Source: Vibrio japonicus
GTDB lineage: Bacteria > Pseudomonadota > Gammaproteobacteria > Enterobacterales > Vibrionaceae
Length of the DNA: 64,000 nt
Reading direction: 5' to 3'
Assembly (NCBI RefSeq): GCF_024582835.1
Contig: NZ_CP102096.1
Location: forward strand, 1,984,001-2,048,000
The stretch's first letter is position 1. Every line of letters starts with the position of its first letter. The notes under the pieces were generated by a model that worked only from the letters and a program-made list of their open reading frames with translations, had not been told where the DNA came from and ran no database searches. Below are positions 25,990 through 36,617 of this stretch, piece by piece. A program made the translations under genes and the position numbers.

Positions 25990-28443
25990 ATGGATATCTT
26001 GCTCTCTATACTCGGGTTTACTGCGGTACTGGCCATATGCATGTACCACAGAGCCTCACTACTCATCTCAATAGCAGCGTTAACGGCAACGATGGTGATA
26101 CTTTCTTTTGCTGGAACAGCGGGCTCTGTCGGTTGGCTGCTTTATGTCGCGGCAGTCATCGTATTCGCCGTACCAGCGATTCGCCAATCATTAATCAGTA
26201 AAAAAGCGCTGAGCCTGTTTAAAAAAGTCCTGCCTGCCATGTCTCAAACAGAGAAAGAAGCACTCGATGCGGGTACTGTCTGGTGGGAAGCAGAGCTGTT
26301 TAAAGGCAAACCTGACTGGAACAAGTTACACGGCATTAAAGCACCAAGTCTGAGCGCCGAAGAACAAGCCTTTCTTGACGGCCCAGTGAATGAAGTCTGC
26401 GCAATGGTCAATGATTACCAAGTCACTCATGAATTGGCAGACCTTCCGCCAGAGGTATGGCAATACCTAAAAGACCACAAGTTCTTCGCCATGATCATCA
26501 AGAAAAAATACGGTGGTCTAGAGTTTTCTGCGTACGCCCAATCGTTAGTGCTACAAAAACTGACAGGTGTGTCTGGTGTACTTTCTTCAACGGTTGGGGT
26601 GCCTAACTCTCTTGGCCCTGGTGAGCTTCTTCAGCACTATGGCACACGTGAGCAACAGGACCATTACCTACCTCGCCTAGCAGAAGGTAAAGAGATCCCT
26701 TGTTTCGCGTTAACCAGCCCTGAAGCGGGTTCAGATGCAGGATCGATCCCTGATTTCGGTGTGGTATGTAAAGGTGAGTGGCAAGGAAAAGAGGTGCTGG
26801 GTATGCGCCTAACCTGGAACAAACGCTATATCACTTTAGCACCTGTTGCGACAGTCCTTGGTCTTGCATTCAAGCTGCGCGACCCTGACGGTCTGTTAGG
26901 CGATAAAGAAGACATCGGCATTACTTGTGCGCTAATCCCGACTGATCTAAAAGGCGTTGAGATCGGTAACCGTCACTTCCCATTGAATGTACCGTTCCAA
27001 AATGGTCCAACACGTGCCAATGACTTATTTGTGCCTTTGGACTTCATCATCGGTGGACCTAAGATGGCGGGTCAAGGCTGGCGTATGCTAGTGGAATGTC
27101 TTTCAGTAGGTCGAGGAATCACACTACCGTCTAACTCTACTGGTGGCATCAAGAGTGCAGCTTTGGCTACCGGTGCGTATTCACGTATTCGCCGTCAATT
27201 CAAGCAGCCTATTGGCCATATGGAAGGTGTGGAAGAGCCATTGGCGCGATTGGGCGGTAACGCGTATGTGATGGATGCGGCAAGCAATCTAACCGTTGCT
27301 GGTATCGACCTAGGTGAAAAGCCATCTGTTATCTCCGCAATTGTGAAGTACCACTGTACTCATCGTGGTCAGCAAAGCATCATCGACGCGATGGATATTG
27401 TTGGGGGTAAAGGGATCTGTCTTGGTCCATCAAACTTCTTAGCTCGCGGTTACCAAGGTGCGCCAATTGCCGTGACTGTAGAAGGAGCAAACATTCTAAC
27501 TCGCTCCATGATCATCTTTGGTCAAGGTGCCATCCGCTGCCATCCATATGTGTTGGAAGAAATGAACGCCGCGTACTCGGACTCATCAGATGCCCTAAAC
27601 AAATTTGATAGTGCATTGGCAGGTCACGTAAGTTTTACGATGAGCAATTTAGTAAGAAGCTTTTGGCTTGGTTTGACGGATGGGCGTTTTTCAAGTGCGC
27701 CAGTCAAAGACGCCACCACGCGCTACTACCAACAGCTTAACCGTTACAGCGCTAATATCGCGTTCTTGTCAGATATCTCGATGGCGGTACTAGGCGGCTC
27801 TTTAAAACGCAAAGAACGTTTATCTGCTCGACTTGGCGATATCTTAAGTCAACTGTATCTAAGCTCTGCGGCTCTAAAACGCTTTGAAAGTGATGGTCGA
27901 ATTGCAGACGATCTGCCTTTGGTTCACTGGGGACTTCAAGATAGCTTAAAACAAACAGAAGTAGCCATTGATGAGTTTTTGGCTAACTTCCCGAACAAAT
28001 GGTTAGGTAAAGCACTGCGTGTTCTCATTATGCCATTTGGCCGTGTAAGAAAAGCGCCAAGTGATACACTCGATAGCCAAGTTGCACGCATTCTGCAAAC
28101 GCCATCTGCGACACGATCACGTATCGGCCGCAACCAATACACCGCTGCAACGCCATTCAACCCGGCAGGTCGATTGGAACAAGCACTAGAAATTATTCTG
28201 GAAGCAGAACCTGTTTTCGACAAAGTGTGTAAAGCCATTGGAGAACGACGTCCATTCCTTCGCTTAGATGCGATTGCGGATATCGGTTTAGAGAAAGGAA
28301 TTATCAATAACAGCGAAGCGAAACTTCTGAAAGAAGCGGAAGAACATCGCTTGTATGCCATCAATGTCGATGATTTTTCTCCAGAAGAGTTAGCCGCTAA
28401 ACCACTTCCAACTCAAATAACACCAATGGAAGAAGTGGCTTAA
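25990..28443 (+). CDS. fadE: Acyl-CoA dehydrogenase FadE
   Basis: An 817-residue flavoenzyme that oxidises acyl-CoA to enoyl-CoA, the first step of beta-oxidation. It has the large FadE form. Two N-terminal membrane helices (about 2-65) are followed by an acyl-CoA dehydrogenase core (about 130-500) with [21 protein letters not shown] and the [19 protein letters not shown] segment, and then a long C-terminal domain of unknown fold. The start has AAGGAAAAT upstream. FadR-like control and divergence from gmhA are as in E. coli. Confidence 0.96.
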   Translation: MDILLSILGFTAVLAICMYHRASLLISIAALTATMVILSFAGTAGSVGWLLYVAAVIVFAVPAIRQSLISKKALSLFKKVLPAMSQTEKEALDAGTVWWEAELFKGKPDWNKLHGIKAPSLSAEEQAFLDGPVNEVCAMVNDYQVTHELADLPPEVWQYLKDHKFFAMIIKKKYGGLEFSAYAQSLVLQKLTGVSGVLSSTVGVPNSLGPGELLQHYGTREQQDHYLPRLAEGKEIPCFALTSPEAGSDAGSIPDFGVVCKGEWQGKEVLGMRLTWNKRYITLAPVATVLGLAFKLRDPDGLLGDKEDIGITCALIPTDLKGVEIGNRHFPLNVPFQNGPTRANDLFVPLDFIIGGPKMAGQGWRMLVECLSVGRGITLPSNSTGGIKSAALATGAYSRIRRQFKQPIGHMEGVEEPLARLGGNAYVMDAASNLTVAGIDLGEKPSVISAIVKYHCTHRGQQSIIDAMDIVGGKGICLGPSNFLARGYQGAPIAVTVEGANILTRSMIIFGQGAIRCHPYVLEEMNAAYSDSSDALNKFDSALAGHVSFTMSNLVRSFWLGLTDGRFSSAPVKDATTRYYQQLNRYSANIAFLSDISMAVLGGSLKRKERLSARLGDILSQLYLSSAALKRFESDGRIADDLPLVHWGLQDSLKQTEVAIDEFLANFPNKWLGKALRVLIMPFGRVRKAPSDTLDSQVARILQTPSATRSRIGRNQYTAATPFNPAGRLEQALEIILEAEPVFDKVCKAIGERRPFLRLDAIADIGLEKGIINNSEAKLLKEAEEHRLYAINVDDFSPEELAAKPLPTQITPMEEVA

Positions 28444-28471
28444 CCGTCACCTCCCCCGCTCTCCTAAAACA

Positions 28472-28495
28472 AAGGGCTGCGTTTGCAGCCCTTTT
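28472..28495. terminator. Bidirectional terminator between fadE and the TIGR03503 gene
   Basis: AAGGGCTGC, loop GTTT, GCAGCCCTT with T- and A-rich flanks, between convergent genes. Confidence 0.8.
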
Positions 28496-28518
28496 CATGT
28501 TTTGAGAGTTAAATGTGT

Positions 28519-29769
28519 TTATTTCTTAGGTACATTTAACTGCAATTCTGGCAATGCTTGTTTGCGCGCCCTCAGTTTACCCATAACAAACCAAGCCACT
28601 AATGCAAGAATAATCACGACCACATTACCCACCGCGATCATAATCATCGCCTTCGTTTTCTCTGCTTCGCGCATTTCTATCAGGCGTTGCTCTTCAAGCA
28701 GTTGCTGTTGCTTTAGCCGCTCTATTTCCTGAAGACGTCGAGTTTCAGCAATATCGACTTCCTCAACAACGCTATAAGTGCGCTCGTCCATCGTGAATGT
28801 TAAAGGACGTCCTGAACCTAGTTCAGTGGCGAAGATTCCCCCTGTCCATGCGTAGTTCCCTAGCAATTGAGTATAAGGGATGGTCAGTTCAAGTTTATTG
28901 CTCTCTTGTCCAGCTGAACCTTGAACGTTCACTACATTCCCTTTAGGATCTTTGTGTTCGACAAAAGCTGCAATTGAACCTGGCGCAATCATCCCCTGCT
29001 CACCAGACACAACAACGCGATGTGGTTCAGTATCCGCTCGCGATTGAATGAACGTGATTTCCATCGGCGTTGGATATACAAGCACTTCTTGCTCTTGCGC
29101 GCGTAGGAAGATGCCGTTTCCTGAAGTAATACGCACTCGATATTTCCCTGGCGCACTGCTAATGGGTAGAGAAACCGTAAACACGCCATCACCAGCCACT
29201 TCGTCTAGCTCTAACCCGTCATCAGCAAACTCACCAATGGTCATCGGCAGTGGTTTTGCCTCTTTATTAAGAGTCTCTTCATTTTCTACGTACTTAGTAA
29301 AAGTGACGTTTAATTTCACTCTATCTATAAAATCTCGTAGAACCAGAGGCTTGTCGTCCGACGTCAACCGAGCTGTAAATTTCAGTGACTCTCCTTGAAA
29401 CAAACGTGTTGGTAATACATCAGAAGAGAGCTTTAAGTGGGAAATCAATTTGATGTTGTTCTTTGGTGTCACTTTACCAACAGCTTGCCAAGGCCCCGGC
29501 ATCGGGTTATCAATCGAGATGATGTCCATTGATGGCTCTTGATACCAACGTACGTTGTCTGGGCTACGCCATGCGTAATATTTCTTACCGTCTGGGCGGA
29601 CTAACACTGTTGGCTGAGAGTTTTCTTCTCGATAAATGACAAACGTAATTTGCTGAATCGAAGGATCGACGCGGAAACGGTTATCAATCAAGCTCATCGA
29701 AGATTCTTGCGCAGCGAAGCTGGCACTGCTTAGTAATAAACCGAAAACAACAAACCAAATCCTTAACAT
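28519..29769 (-). CDS. TIGR03503 family membrane-anchored periplasmic protein
   Basis: A 416-residue protein starting MLRIWFVVFGLLLSSASFAA; the ATG at 29769 lies after AGGAGAGA. A cleavable signal peptide (1-19) is followed by beta-rich repeats that look like immunoglobulin-like or von Willebrand-associated domains (SIQQITFVIYRE, DNVRWYQEPSMDIISIDNP, DGVFTVSLP and APGKYRVRIT). A Gln/Glu-rich coiled coil (RRLQEIERLKQQQLLEEQRL, about 345-370) and a C-terminal transmembrane helix (AMIMIAVGNVVVIILALVAWFVMG) follow. The TIGR03503 family is found in Vibrio and Shewanella; no function is known. It lies eight bases after dnaQ, so they share an operon. Confidence 0.8.
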   Translation of the reverse strand: MLRIWFVVFGLLLSSASFAAQESSMSLIDNRFRVDPSIQQITFVIYREENSQPTVLVRPDGKKYYAWRSPDNVRWYQEPSMDIISIDNPMPGPWQAVGKVTPKNNIKLISHLKLSSDVLPTRLFQGESLKFTARLTSDDKPLVLRDFIDRVKLNVTFTKYVENEETLNKEAKPLPMTIGEFADDGLELDEVAGDGVFTVSLPISSAPGKYRVRITSGNGIFLRAQEQEVLVYPTPMEITFIQSRADTEPHRVVVSGEQGMIAPGSIAAFVEHKDPKGNVVNVQGSAGQESNKLELTIPYTQLLGNYAWTGGIFATELGSGRPLTFTMDERTYSVVEEVDIAETRRLQEIERLKQQQLLEEQRLIEMREAEKTKAMIMIAVGNVVVIILALVAWFVMGKLRARKQALPELQLNVPKK

Positions 29770-29777
29770 TCTCTCTC

Positions 29778-30518
29778 CTACTGACGCCAAAGGCAGCTTC
29801 CGCTTTTCTCGACGATATCTAATCTACTCTGATGTGCATCTAGCTCATCGGCAGTCGCACGAATTACCTTTAGCGCTTTTCGTCCAGCAACTGCTCGTTT
29901 TATTGACTCGCCTCCCATATCGCCTTCAGAGCTTCCCGCATTAAACTGCAATGAGGTCTGCCCACCGGTCATTAATAGATAGACGTCAGCCAGTATCTCC
30001 GCATCGAGAAGTGCCCCGTGGAGCGTACGGTGTGAGTTATCAATACCATAGCGATCACACAACACATCAAGGTTATTTCGCTTGCCCGGGAAGATTTTCT
30101 TCGCCATGGCAAGGGTATCCGTCACCTTACAGTAATCGTCCGTCTTTCCGATGCTTGAATCGAGCATAGAAAACTCATGGTCCATAAAGCCGGTATCGAA
30201 GGGCGCGTTGTGGGCAACTAGCTCTGCGCCTTTAATAAACTCTAAGAACTCGGCATGGACGTCTTGATACTCTGGCTTATCAACCAGAAACTCATCGGTA
30301 ATACCGTGAACTTCAACAGCCTCGGATTGAATCTCTCGATCAGGCTTGATGTAAACGTGAAAGTGACGCCCGGTTAATTTACGGTTGATGATCTCTACCG
30401 CACCGATTTCAATGATCCGGTGTCCTTGGTAGTGAGGACCACCTTCTCGGTTCATACCCGTGGTTTCGGTATCAAGTACTACGATACGATTGTATTTCGA
30501 ATTGTCGCTGGTATTCAT
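29778..30518 (-). CDS. dnaQ: DNA polymerase III epsilon subunit (proofreading exonuclease)
   Basis: A 246-residue protein. The DEDDh exonuclease motifs are all present: VLDTETTG (Asp16, Glu18), NAPFD, and HGALLDAEILADVY with the conserved His and Asp. A C-terminal segment (about 190-246) should bind the polymerase alpha subunit. It proofreads replication errors. It is divergent from rnhA with only 56 bp between, as in E. coli. Confidence 0.97.
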   Translation of the reverse strand: MNTSDNSKYNRIVVLDTETTGMNREGGPHYQGHRIIEIGAVEIINRKLTGRHFHVYIKPDREIQSEAVEVHGITDEFLVDKPEYQDVHAEFLEFIKGAELVAHNAPFDTGFMDHEFSMLDSSIGKTDDYCKVTDTLAMAKKIFPGKRNNLDVLCDRYGIDNSHRTLHGALLDAEILADVYLLMTGGQTSLQFNAGSSEGDMGGESIKRAVAGRKALKVIRATADELDAHQSRLDIVEKSGSCLWRQ

Positions 30519-30574
30519 AACAATATGTGTGTCAGACTATGCCAATTAAATGCTTTAACCAATAGTATCAAATC

Positions 30575-31039
30575 ATGACGAAACAGGTGGAAATTTTCAC
30601 AGATGGTTCTTGCTTGGGTAATCCGGGGCCAGGTGGATATGGCATCGTACTTCGCTATAAACAAGTCGAAAAAACTCTTTCTAAGGGTTATACCCTAACC
30701 ACCAACAATCGCATGGAGATGCTGGCTAGCATTGTTGCGCTGCAAACACTTAAAGAGCCATGCAAGGTTATCCTTACCACCGACAGTCAATATGTTCGCC
30801 AAGGTATTACTCAGTGGATCCATAACTGGAAAAAACGTGGCTGGAAAACCGCCGACAAAAAGCCGGTTAAAAACGCCGATTTATGGAAAGCACTTGATAC
30901 AGAAACTCAACGTCATCAAGTGGAGTGGCATTGGGTGAAAGGTCATGCTGGTCACAGAGAAAACGAAATGTGTGACGAGCTCGCACGCGCGGCGGCGGAA
31001 AACCCAACGGACGAAGATACGGGTTATATTCCGAGCTAA
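30575..31039 (+). CDS. rnhA: Ribonuclease HI
   Basis: The protein has 154 residues. The catalytic set of E. coli RNase HI is at the same numbers: Asp10, Glu48, Asp70, His124 and Asp134. The substrate-binding basic protrusion [21 protein letters not shown] is intact. It degrades the RNA of RNA:DNA hybrids. Two bases separate its end from the end of the convergent methyltransferase gene. Confidence 0.97.
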   Translation: MTKQVEIFTDGSCLGNPGPGGYGIVLRYKQVEKTLSKGYTLTTNNRMEMLASIVALQTLKEPCKVILTTDSQYVRQGITQWIHNWKKRGWKTADKKPVKNADLWKALDTETQRHQVEWHWVKGHAGHRENEMCDELARAAAENPTDEDTGYIPS

Positions 31040-31041
31040 AT

Positions 31042-31770
31042 CTATCGGTTTGAAATTTTGTAATTGACGCCCAGTGGCGTCAATTTTCGTTTCAGTGACC
31101 GATACGACTTTATAGGTTTAAGTGGGTAGGTTCGTTTTCTGGCAACAATGAAATACAGGCTGCCAAATGGGGATGCGCAATCACCAAGACCATTCTCTAA
31201 CCACGTCCACATAGGGCGATACTTTTGCATTGGAAAGAGTGCGTAGCAATCTCGCTCTATTACCTGATAGTTAAGGACACCTAGCCAATCGGCGATGCGA
31301 TTTGGCGTAAACATCCGTCCACTCCACGGTAGGCAGCGCCTTCTCCAAGGCATCAGACTTCCAAGACCAATAAAGCTAATGGGATTAAATCCGGTCACTA
31401 TTAGGTAACCATCGTCGATCATCACTCTATCCACTTCGCGAAGTAATCGATGCGGGTCATTGCTATAGTCGAGTTGATGAGCCATTACCACTGCATCAAA
31501 ACTTTTTTCCAAAAAAGGTAGGTCGTGCGCATCTGCAATAACATTATGTAGTGGATTCTGGCAATCAAGGTGGACTTGATGTTGAATATTACAGGCAAAA
31601 CTGGTTAACTCGCAACTAAGCCCACCAAGCTTAAGCATATGATAGCCAAAAAGCTTCGTGCACCATTCGTCGATGCGAGTTTGAATTGATTCATGCACCC
31701 ATTGGCCATTTTTAAGCTGAGACCATGAATGAGGCTGTTCAAGCTTCTTATTGCTGCGTGCTGGTTTCAT
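31042..31770 (-). CDS. SAM-dependent methyltransferase, YafS-like
   Basis: A 242-residue protein. The class I methyltransferase core is seen as [30 protein letters not shown] (about 75-96) and [21 protein letters not shown]. coli has a similar gene (yafS) at the same place between rnhA and gloB. The substrate is unknown. The C-terminal tail is basic ([19 protein letters not shown]). It faces rnhA tail to tail and diverges from gloB with 38 bp between. Confidence 0.82.
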   Translation of the reverse strand: MKPARSNKKLEQPHSWSQLKNGQWVHESIQTRIDEWCTKLFGYHMLKLGGLSCELTSFACNIQHQVHLDCQNPLHNVIADAHDLPFLEKSFDAVVMAHQLDYSNDPHRLLREVDRVMIDDGYLIVTGFNPISFIGLGSLMPWRRRCLPWSGRMFTPNRIADWLGVLNYQVIERDCYALFPMQKYRPMWTWLENGLGDCASPFGSLYFIVARKRTYPLKPIKSYRSLKRKLTPLGVNYKISNR

Positions 31771-31808
31771 ACATAACCTGCTTCACTCTGGTAACGGGAG
31801 AGACGACC

Positions 31809-32567
31809 ATGTTAGATATCAAAAGCATACCTGCGTTTCATGATAATTACATCTGGCTGATTCAAAATAGCGATCAGCGTTGCGCTGTTGTTGACCCAGG
31901 AGACGCCAAACCCGTATTAGAATACCTTAAACAGCACGACCTAAGCTTAGAAGCGATCCTGATCACTCACCACCATAACGATCATATCGGTGGCGTGTCT
32001 GAGCTTGTACGACAGTACCCGGGAATCAGTGTCGTTGGTCCGGCGAATGAACCAGTACCGACTTTGACACACGCGGTTGAAGCAGGTGACCAAATTGAGT
32101 TATTTGATGAGATATTTCTTGTATTAGGTCTTGAAGGCCATACAAGTGGACACATTGGATACATTGGCGATGGCAAACTGTTTTGCGGCGATGTGCTATT
32201 TTCAGCAGGATGTGGTCGCGTCTTCGAAGGCACAATGGAGCAGATGTATAGCTCTCTGACTAAACTCTCCTCTCTTCCAGAAGAAACCGAAGTGTACTGC
32301 GCCCATGAATACACCGCGAGTAACGTCGCATTTGCATTAGCCGTTGAACCGGACAATACGCAACTGCAACAATACAGAGATGACGTAAATCGTCTTCGCG
32401 CACAAAATAGACCGACATTACCAACCACTATCCGCCGCGAAAAATGGATCAACCCATTTTTGAGAACAGACCAAACCAGTGTCATGCGTTCAGTGGCAAA
32501 CCGGACTCAAAAAACCGATCCACTTTCAATTTTTACCGCTTTGCGTGAGTGGAAAAACGAATTTTAA
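31809..32567 (+). CDS. gloB: Hydroxyacylglutathione hydrolase (glyoxalase II)
   Basis: A 252-residue metallo-beta-lactamase-fold enzyme that hydrolyses S-D-lactoylglutathione in methylglyoxal detoxification. The binuclear metal motif [10 protein letters not shown] is at 53-62; further ligands lie in [31 protein letters not shown] and VYCAHEYT. The start ATG at 31809 follows GGGAGAGACG; the same frame is open further upstream without a ribosome site. The C-terminal substrate helix is complete. Confidence 0.95.
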   Translation: MLDIKSIPAFHDNYIWLIQNSDQRCAVVDPGDAKPVLEYLKQHDLSLEAILITHHHNDHIGGVSELVRQYPGISVVGPANEPVPTLTHAVEAGDQIELFDEIFLVLGLEGHTSGHIGYIGDGKLFCGDVLFSAGCGRVFEGTMEQMYSSLTKLSSLPEETEVYCAHEYTASNVAFALAVEPDNTQLQQYRDDVNRLRAQNRPTLPTTIRREKWINPFLRTDQTSVMRSVANRTQKTDPLSIFTALREWKNEF

Positions 32568-32637
32568 CGATTTGTTACTTGTCACTCTTACTCAGTGGCA
32601 AGTATTATCTCCAGCCAAAATAAAAAAGGGCTGTGTA

Positions 32638-34191
32638 ATGCGAGTAACGTACAGCTGGGTATTAGCACTTTTATTAGCCGGATGTCAGCTAACCCAGCCA
32701 ACTGATTCTGGAGAGAATGCCTCTTCAGCCACCAACAATACCCCTGCGGTCGATCAGACTGAATCTTCTCAACATAACGCGAATCCGCAACCTGTTGAGA
32801 CCCCCCAATCTCAAGAAGACGTATGGCAACGTATCGCTATGCAGCTAGAGATGCCTATCCCAGATCATAAAGCGGTCAACTACTATCGATCGTGGTATCT
32901 AAAGCACCCAAATCATTTAAAAACGGTTTCTAAGCGTGCTGAACCCTTCCTCTATCTCATTACAGAAGAGATAGAAGAGCGTGGCCTACCACTGGAATTG
33001 GCGTTGCTTCCCGTCGTAGAGAGTTCGTTTGATGCGTTTGCCTACTCTCACGGAAGTGCTGCGGGTTTATGGCAGTTTATCCCTTCAACTGGCAAAATGT
33101 TTGGCCTTGAACAAAACTTTTGGTACGACGGTCGTCGTGATGTATCCAAATCTACCGATGCAGCACTTACCTACCTCACCAACCTCAATAAACGATTCGA
33201 CGGCGAATGGACGCATGCAATTGCCGCTTACAACAGTGGCGGTGGTCGTGTATCTCGGGCAATACGAAAGAATAACGGACTAGGGAAACCTATCGACTTC
33301 TTCTCTCTTGATCTGCCTAAAGAGACAAGTGGTTACGTACCAAAACTTCTGGCGCTCGCAGATGTTATTGCGAATCAGGAGAAATATGGCATCAAAATAC
33401 CGCCAATTGCGAACAAGCCAGTTGTGACTTTGGTCGACCCGAAAGAACAGTTGGATCTCGCTATCGCAGCGCAATACGCAGGTATTTCTGTTAAACAACT
33501 TCAAAGTTTAAACCCTGCTTATAACCAATGGTCAACCGCGCCAAGCGGACCACATCAACTACTTATTCCTAACCACTCCGTTGATAAATTCAAAGTCGAA
33601 GTAGAGAAAAATCGCGGTAAAGGGTTAAAGCTAGTGCGGTACAAAGTGAAGTCTGGCGACTCTCTGAGTGTCTTGGCTAAGCGCAATAACACGACCACGA
33701 AAGTGATTCAGAAAGCCAACGGTCTGAATGGACACAATATCCGCGCGGGTCAATACTTATTGATACCTGTCTCTGCGAAAGAAGAACAGACCTACGAACT
33801 GTCAGCGACAAATCGTCTTGCGAAAACGCAATCAAAGAGTCGTGGTAAGTACAAGCTAACACACACAGTCTCTTCAGGTGAAAGTCTTTGGAGTATCGCT
33901 AAAGCCAATAAGGTGTCTCATCAATCCCTAGCGAAATGGAATGGCATGGGGCCACGCGATACGCTGCGTCAAGGCCAAAAACTGGTTATTTGGAAAGACA
34001 ATACTGATGGCGGAATTATCCGAACCGTTTTCTATAAAGTACGTTCAGGTGACACCATCAGTGGCATAGCGAACAAGTTCAAAGTGAAATCACAAGATAT
34101 TGTCAAATGGAATGGTTTGAGCAAAGCCACATTCATTAAGCCCGGGCAACAACTCAAACTCTATGTGGATGTGACTAAGGTAAGCGTATGA
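32638..34191 (+). CDS. mltD: Membrane-bound lytic murein transglycosylase D
   Basis: A 517-residue lipoprotein starting MRVTYSWVLALLLAGC (Cys16 is the lipidated residue) after AAAAAAGGG. A Ser/Asn/Gln-rich linker is followed by the Slt domain (about 105-240) with the catalytic Glu in LLPVVESSFDAFAYS, then HGSAAGLWQFIPSTG and AYNSGGGRV. The C-terminal part has three clear LysM repeats (VRYKVKSGDSLSVLAKRNNT, THTVSSGESLWSIAKANKV and VFYKVRSGDTISGIANKFKV), plus a weaker LysM-like stretch before them. It cleaves peptidoglycan at the outer membrane. It overlaps the next gene by four bases (ATGA). Confidence 0.96.
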   Translation: MRVTYSWVLALLLAGCQLTQPTDSGENASSATNNTPAVDQTESSQHNANPQPVETPQSQEDVWQRIAMQLEMPIPDHKAVNYYRSWYLKHPNHLKTVSKRAEPFLYLITEEIEERGLPLELALLPVVESSFDAFAYSHGSAAGLWQFIPSTGKMFGLEQNFWYDGRRDVSKSTDAALTYLTNLNKRFDGEWTHAIAAYNSGGGRVSRAIRKNNGLGKPIDFFSLDLPKETSGYVPKLLALADVIANQEKYGIKIPPIANKPVVTLVDPKEQLDLAIAAQYAGISVKQLQSLNPAYNQWSTAPSGPHQLLIPNHSVDKFKVEVEKNRGKGLKLVRYKVKSGDSLSVLAKRNNTTTKVIQKANGLNGHNIRAGQYLLIPVSAKEEQTYELSATNRLAKTQSKSRGKYKLTHTVSSGESLWSIAKANKVSHQSLAKWNGMGPRDTLRQGQKLVIWKDNTDGGIIRTVFYKVRSGDTISGIANKFKVKSQDIVKWNGLSKATFIKPGQQLKLYVDVTKVSV

Positions 34192-34874
34192 CGCCGTCAA
34201 GTAACCCTTTGAGTATGCTGGTCGATATTTTTCGCTCCCCAAGTTCATGCTTTCTGGCACTACACCAGAGAGGAATGTGGGGCTGGCAACCTTATATCGT
34301 TCTGATTCTCTCCCCTTTCCTATTTTGGGGGGCTTATTTCGATATCGTTAACTTTGAATGGCTGAAGACTGAGCTATCTGCCCAGCTAGAGACAGTCGCA
34401 CCTCAGCAGCTAGAGTTACTCGATACAAATACGCTCATGGCCAAAGAAATCATTAATGACGTTATAAACAGAACATTAACGATCCTAATGCTCGCCTTTT
34501 GGTTCAACTTGGCTACCAAACCAAGTCAGCATCAACATGGCTTTTGGCGTTGGTTTGCGGCGAGTGCCGTGATTACCTTCCCAGCTATTATTGGTGACAT
34601 CGCAAGCTACGTGAGTGTACTACTGAAACATGGCTACGTGATGATTTACGCGGCAGATTTAAACAGCTTAAATGGTTTTCTTAAATTACCGCTGACTAGC
34701 GAGTGGGCTCAATTTGCCAGCTCATTCCCAATACTACTCCCTTGGTACATCGCTATGGGGTACGCAGCGGTAGGCACTTGGACAGAGTTTGAACGAGGCC
34801 AAGCGTTGGTCATTTCCGCACTTCCTTGGTTGGTTTACTATCTGATTTGGGCGTTGTACATCGCTATCTTTTAG
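34188..34874 (+). CDS. Yip1-domain inner membrane protein
   Basis: A 228-residue protein with about five membrane segments (VLILSPFLFWGAYF, LTILMLAFWFNLA, FAASAVITFPAIIGDIASYV, FPILLPWYIAMGYAAVGTW, ALPWLVYYLIWALYIAIF). It opens with LSMLVDIFRSPSSCFLALHQR, the amphipathic entry typical of bacterial Yip1 proteins. The function is unknown. It is translationally coupled to mltD and may act with it at the cell wall, but that is only context. Its end overlaps the end of the convergent YafD-like gene by four bases. Confidence 0.75.
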   Translation: MTPSSNPLSMLVDIFRSPSSCFLALHQRGMWGWQPYIVLILSPFLFWGAYFDIVNFEWLKTELSAQLETVAPQQLELLDTNTLMAKEIINDVINRTLTILMLAFWFNLATKPSQHQHGFWRWFAASAVITFPAIIGDIASYVSVLLKHGYVMIYAADLNSLNGFLKLPLTSEWAQFASSFPILLPWYIAMGYAAVGTWTEFERGQALVISALPWLVYYLIWALYIAIF

Positions 34875-35719
34875 CGTTTGAGCGCAAAGCTCACTACAAT
34901 TGGATTATGATCAGAGGCACTCGATATCGGTGCCTCTGCTTTTATCAGTTCTAGCCCACGGTAAAACACATGATCTAATGGTAAACCCGTAATAAACTGC
35001 GTCCGGTTATCCATATCATAAGAGACTGCTTGTAGTCCCACCCTTTGCAGCGCTTGCGTCATCACGTTAAGACGAGCCTCACTCCAACTATTAAAATCCC
35101 CCGCTACGACAACGGGCCCTTGATGCTTCAATAGCTCCTCAACCAAGGTGTTTAACTGGCGATGATATTCTTCAGTGCCATAAGTAAAGTTAACCGCATG
35201 TATATTGACTACCGCGAGCTGTGAGCCATCGGACAACGGGTAAGTGGCATACAACGCCGATTTAGGTAAACGTAACCAGGGTTCGAGCTCTGTATACGCA
35301 CACGCTACGCTTGGCGTATCAAGGGACAGATTCAACACGCCCGCTGTTGCATCAAACGCTGCAAATGCATCAACTTGATTGCCAAACCATTTTTGTTGTT
35401 GAATCCAGGCTTGTAAGTATGGTGTCATACTGGCTTCCTGAAGCAATACCAGTTGAGTACCTTTGCTGAGCTTGGTTAGTTCCTCTTCCCAATTCTCACG
35501 GTTTTGCTTATAGATATTCCAGACAAGTACGTTGATATGCTTCTGGTGATCAAGCCGTTTAGCCTGACTATTTTTGTAGCATTTTAATGACAACTCGACT
35601 CCTGAGGCTGATATGGACGAGAGTTGATCCTGCTTAGGTAAAGTGAAAACCGATTGGTATCCGGCCACCGTTACGGCAGCGAGGGCAAAAGGGATTAAAA
35701 CTAAATGTTTTTTGTTCAT
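34871..35719 (-). CDS. Endonuclease/exonuclease/phosphatase family protein, YafD-like
   Basis: A 282-residue protein starting MNKKHLVLIPFALAAVTVAG, so it has an N-terminal membrane anchor or signal. The EEP fold marks are VLVWNIYKQNRENW (about 65-78), LVLLQEAS with the metal Glu (about 90-97), VVNIHAVNF, VVAGDFNSWS (Asp and Asn of the active site) and SSASDHNPIVVSF with the catalytic His at the end. E. coli YafD is near mltD too. Substrate is unknown; DNase, phosphodiesterase or sphingomyelinase-like activity is possible. The ATG at 35719 was chosen over an upstream TTG. Confidence 0.82.
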   Translation of the reverse strand: MNKKHLVLIPFALAAVTVAGYQSVFTLPKQDQLSSISASGVELSLKCYKNSQAKRLDHQKHINVLVWNIYKQNRENWEEELTKLSKGTQLVLLQEASMTPYLQAWIQQQKWFGNQVDAFAAFDATAGVLNLSLDTPSVACAYTELEPWLRLPKSALYATYPLSDGSQLAVVNIHAVNFTYGTEEYHRQLNTLVEELLKHQGPVVVAGDFNSWSEARLNVMTQALQRVGLQAVSYDMDNRTQFITGLPLDHVFYRGLELIKAEAPISSASDHNPIVVSFALKR

Positions 35720-35745
35720 GGCTTTCAATACAAAGCTTTAAATAC

Positions 35746-35770
35746 AAAAAAGAGCCTTTCGGCTCTTTTT
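35746..35770 (-). terminator. glnB terminator
   Basis: AAAAAGAGCC, tetraloop, GGCTCTTTTT. The T tract follows on the glnB strand, between glnB and the YafD-like gene. Confidence 0.85.
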
Positions 35771-35783
35771 AAGAAGATATACG

Positions 35784-36125
<342 letters not shown>

Positions 36126-36182
36126 TCATCCCTTAAACTTTGGCTATGTCGTACATTATCCCATGTTATTCAAGCAATAAAA

Positions 36183-36207
36183 AGCCCGAGCAGTTTAAGC
36201 TCAGGCT
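36183..36207 (-). terminator. Terminator after the cytochrome c gene
   Basis: Read leftward AGCCTGAGC, loop, GCTCGGGCT then TTTTT. Confidence 0.85.
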
Positions 36208-36228
36208 AAAAGAAGATTCAAGTAACGA

Positions 36229-36543
36229 TTACTTAAGGCTTGAGTAGTACGCGGCAAGGTTAACGATATCCGCATCGCTTAGCATTGCAGCTTGAGCTTG
36301 CATCACAGCCGCCAAGCCGCCATTACGCTCTTTATTTTTGTATGCGTTGATAGAGGAAACGATATATTGCTCGTTTTGACCTTTAAGGTGTGGGTAACCT
36401 GGAATCACTGCGATACCATCTGCACCATGACAAGCCGCACATATTGCTGCTTTAGCTTGTCCTGCCGCGACATCGCCAGCTGCCATTGCCTGACCACCAA
36501 GAAGGCTCATACCGATTACCATTCCAATAGCGAGTTTTTTCAT
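36229..36543 (-). CDS. Small periplasmic cytochrome c
   Basis: The protein has 104 residues, with signal peptide [21 protein letters not shown] and mature start [11 protein letters not shown] single haem site CAACH (35-39) is followed by a [21 protein letters not shown] segment and a C-terminal helix [10 protein letters not shown], as in class I c5/c553-type cytochromes. It should be a soluble electron carrier in the periplasm. It is a single gene between tilS and glnB with its own terminator. Confidence 0.9.
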   Translation of the reverse strand: MKKLAIGMVIGMSLLGGQAMAAGDVAAGQAKAAICAACHGADGIAVIPGYPHLKGQNEQYIVSSINAYKNKERNGGLAAVMQAQAAMLSDADIVNLAAYYSSLK

Positions 36544-36617
36544 TGCTCTTCCTTATTGTTCACAGGTCTATAGACCTAGTTATTATGTGTTTTTTATGGA
36601 AGAGATTTTTACACAAC

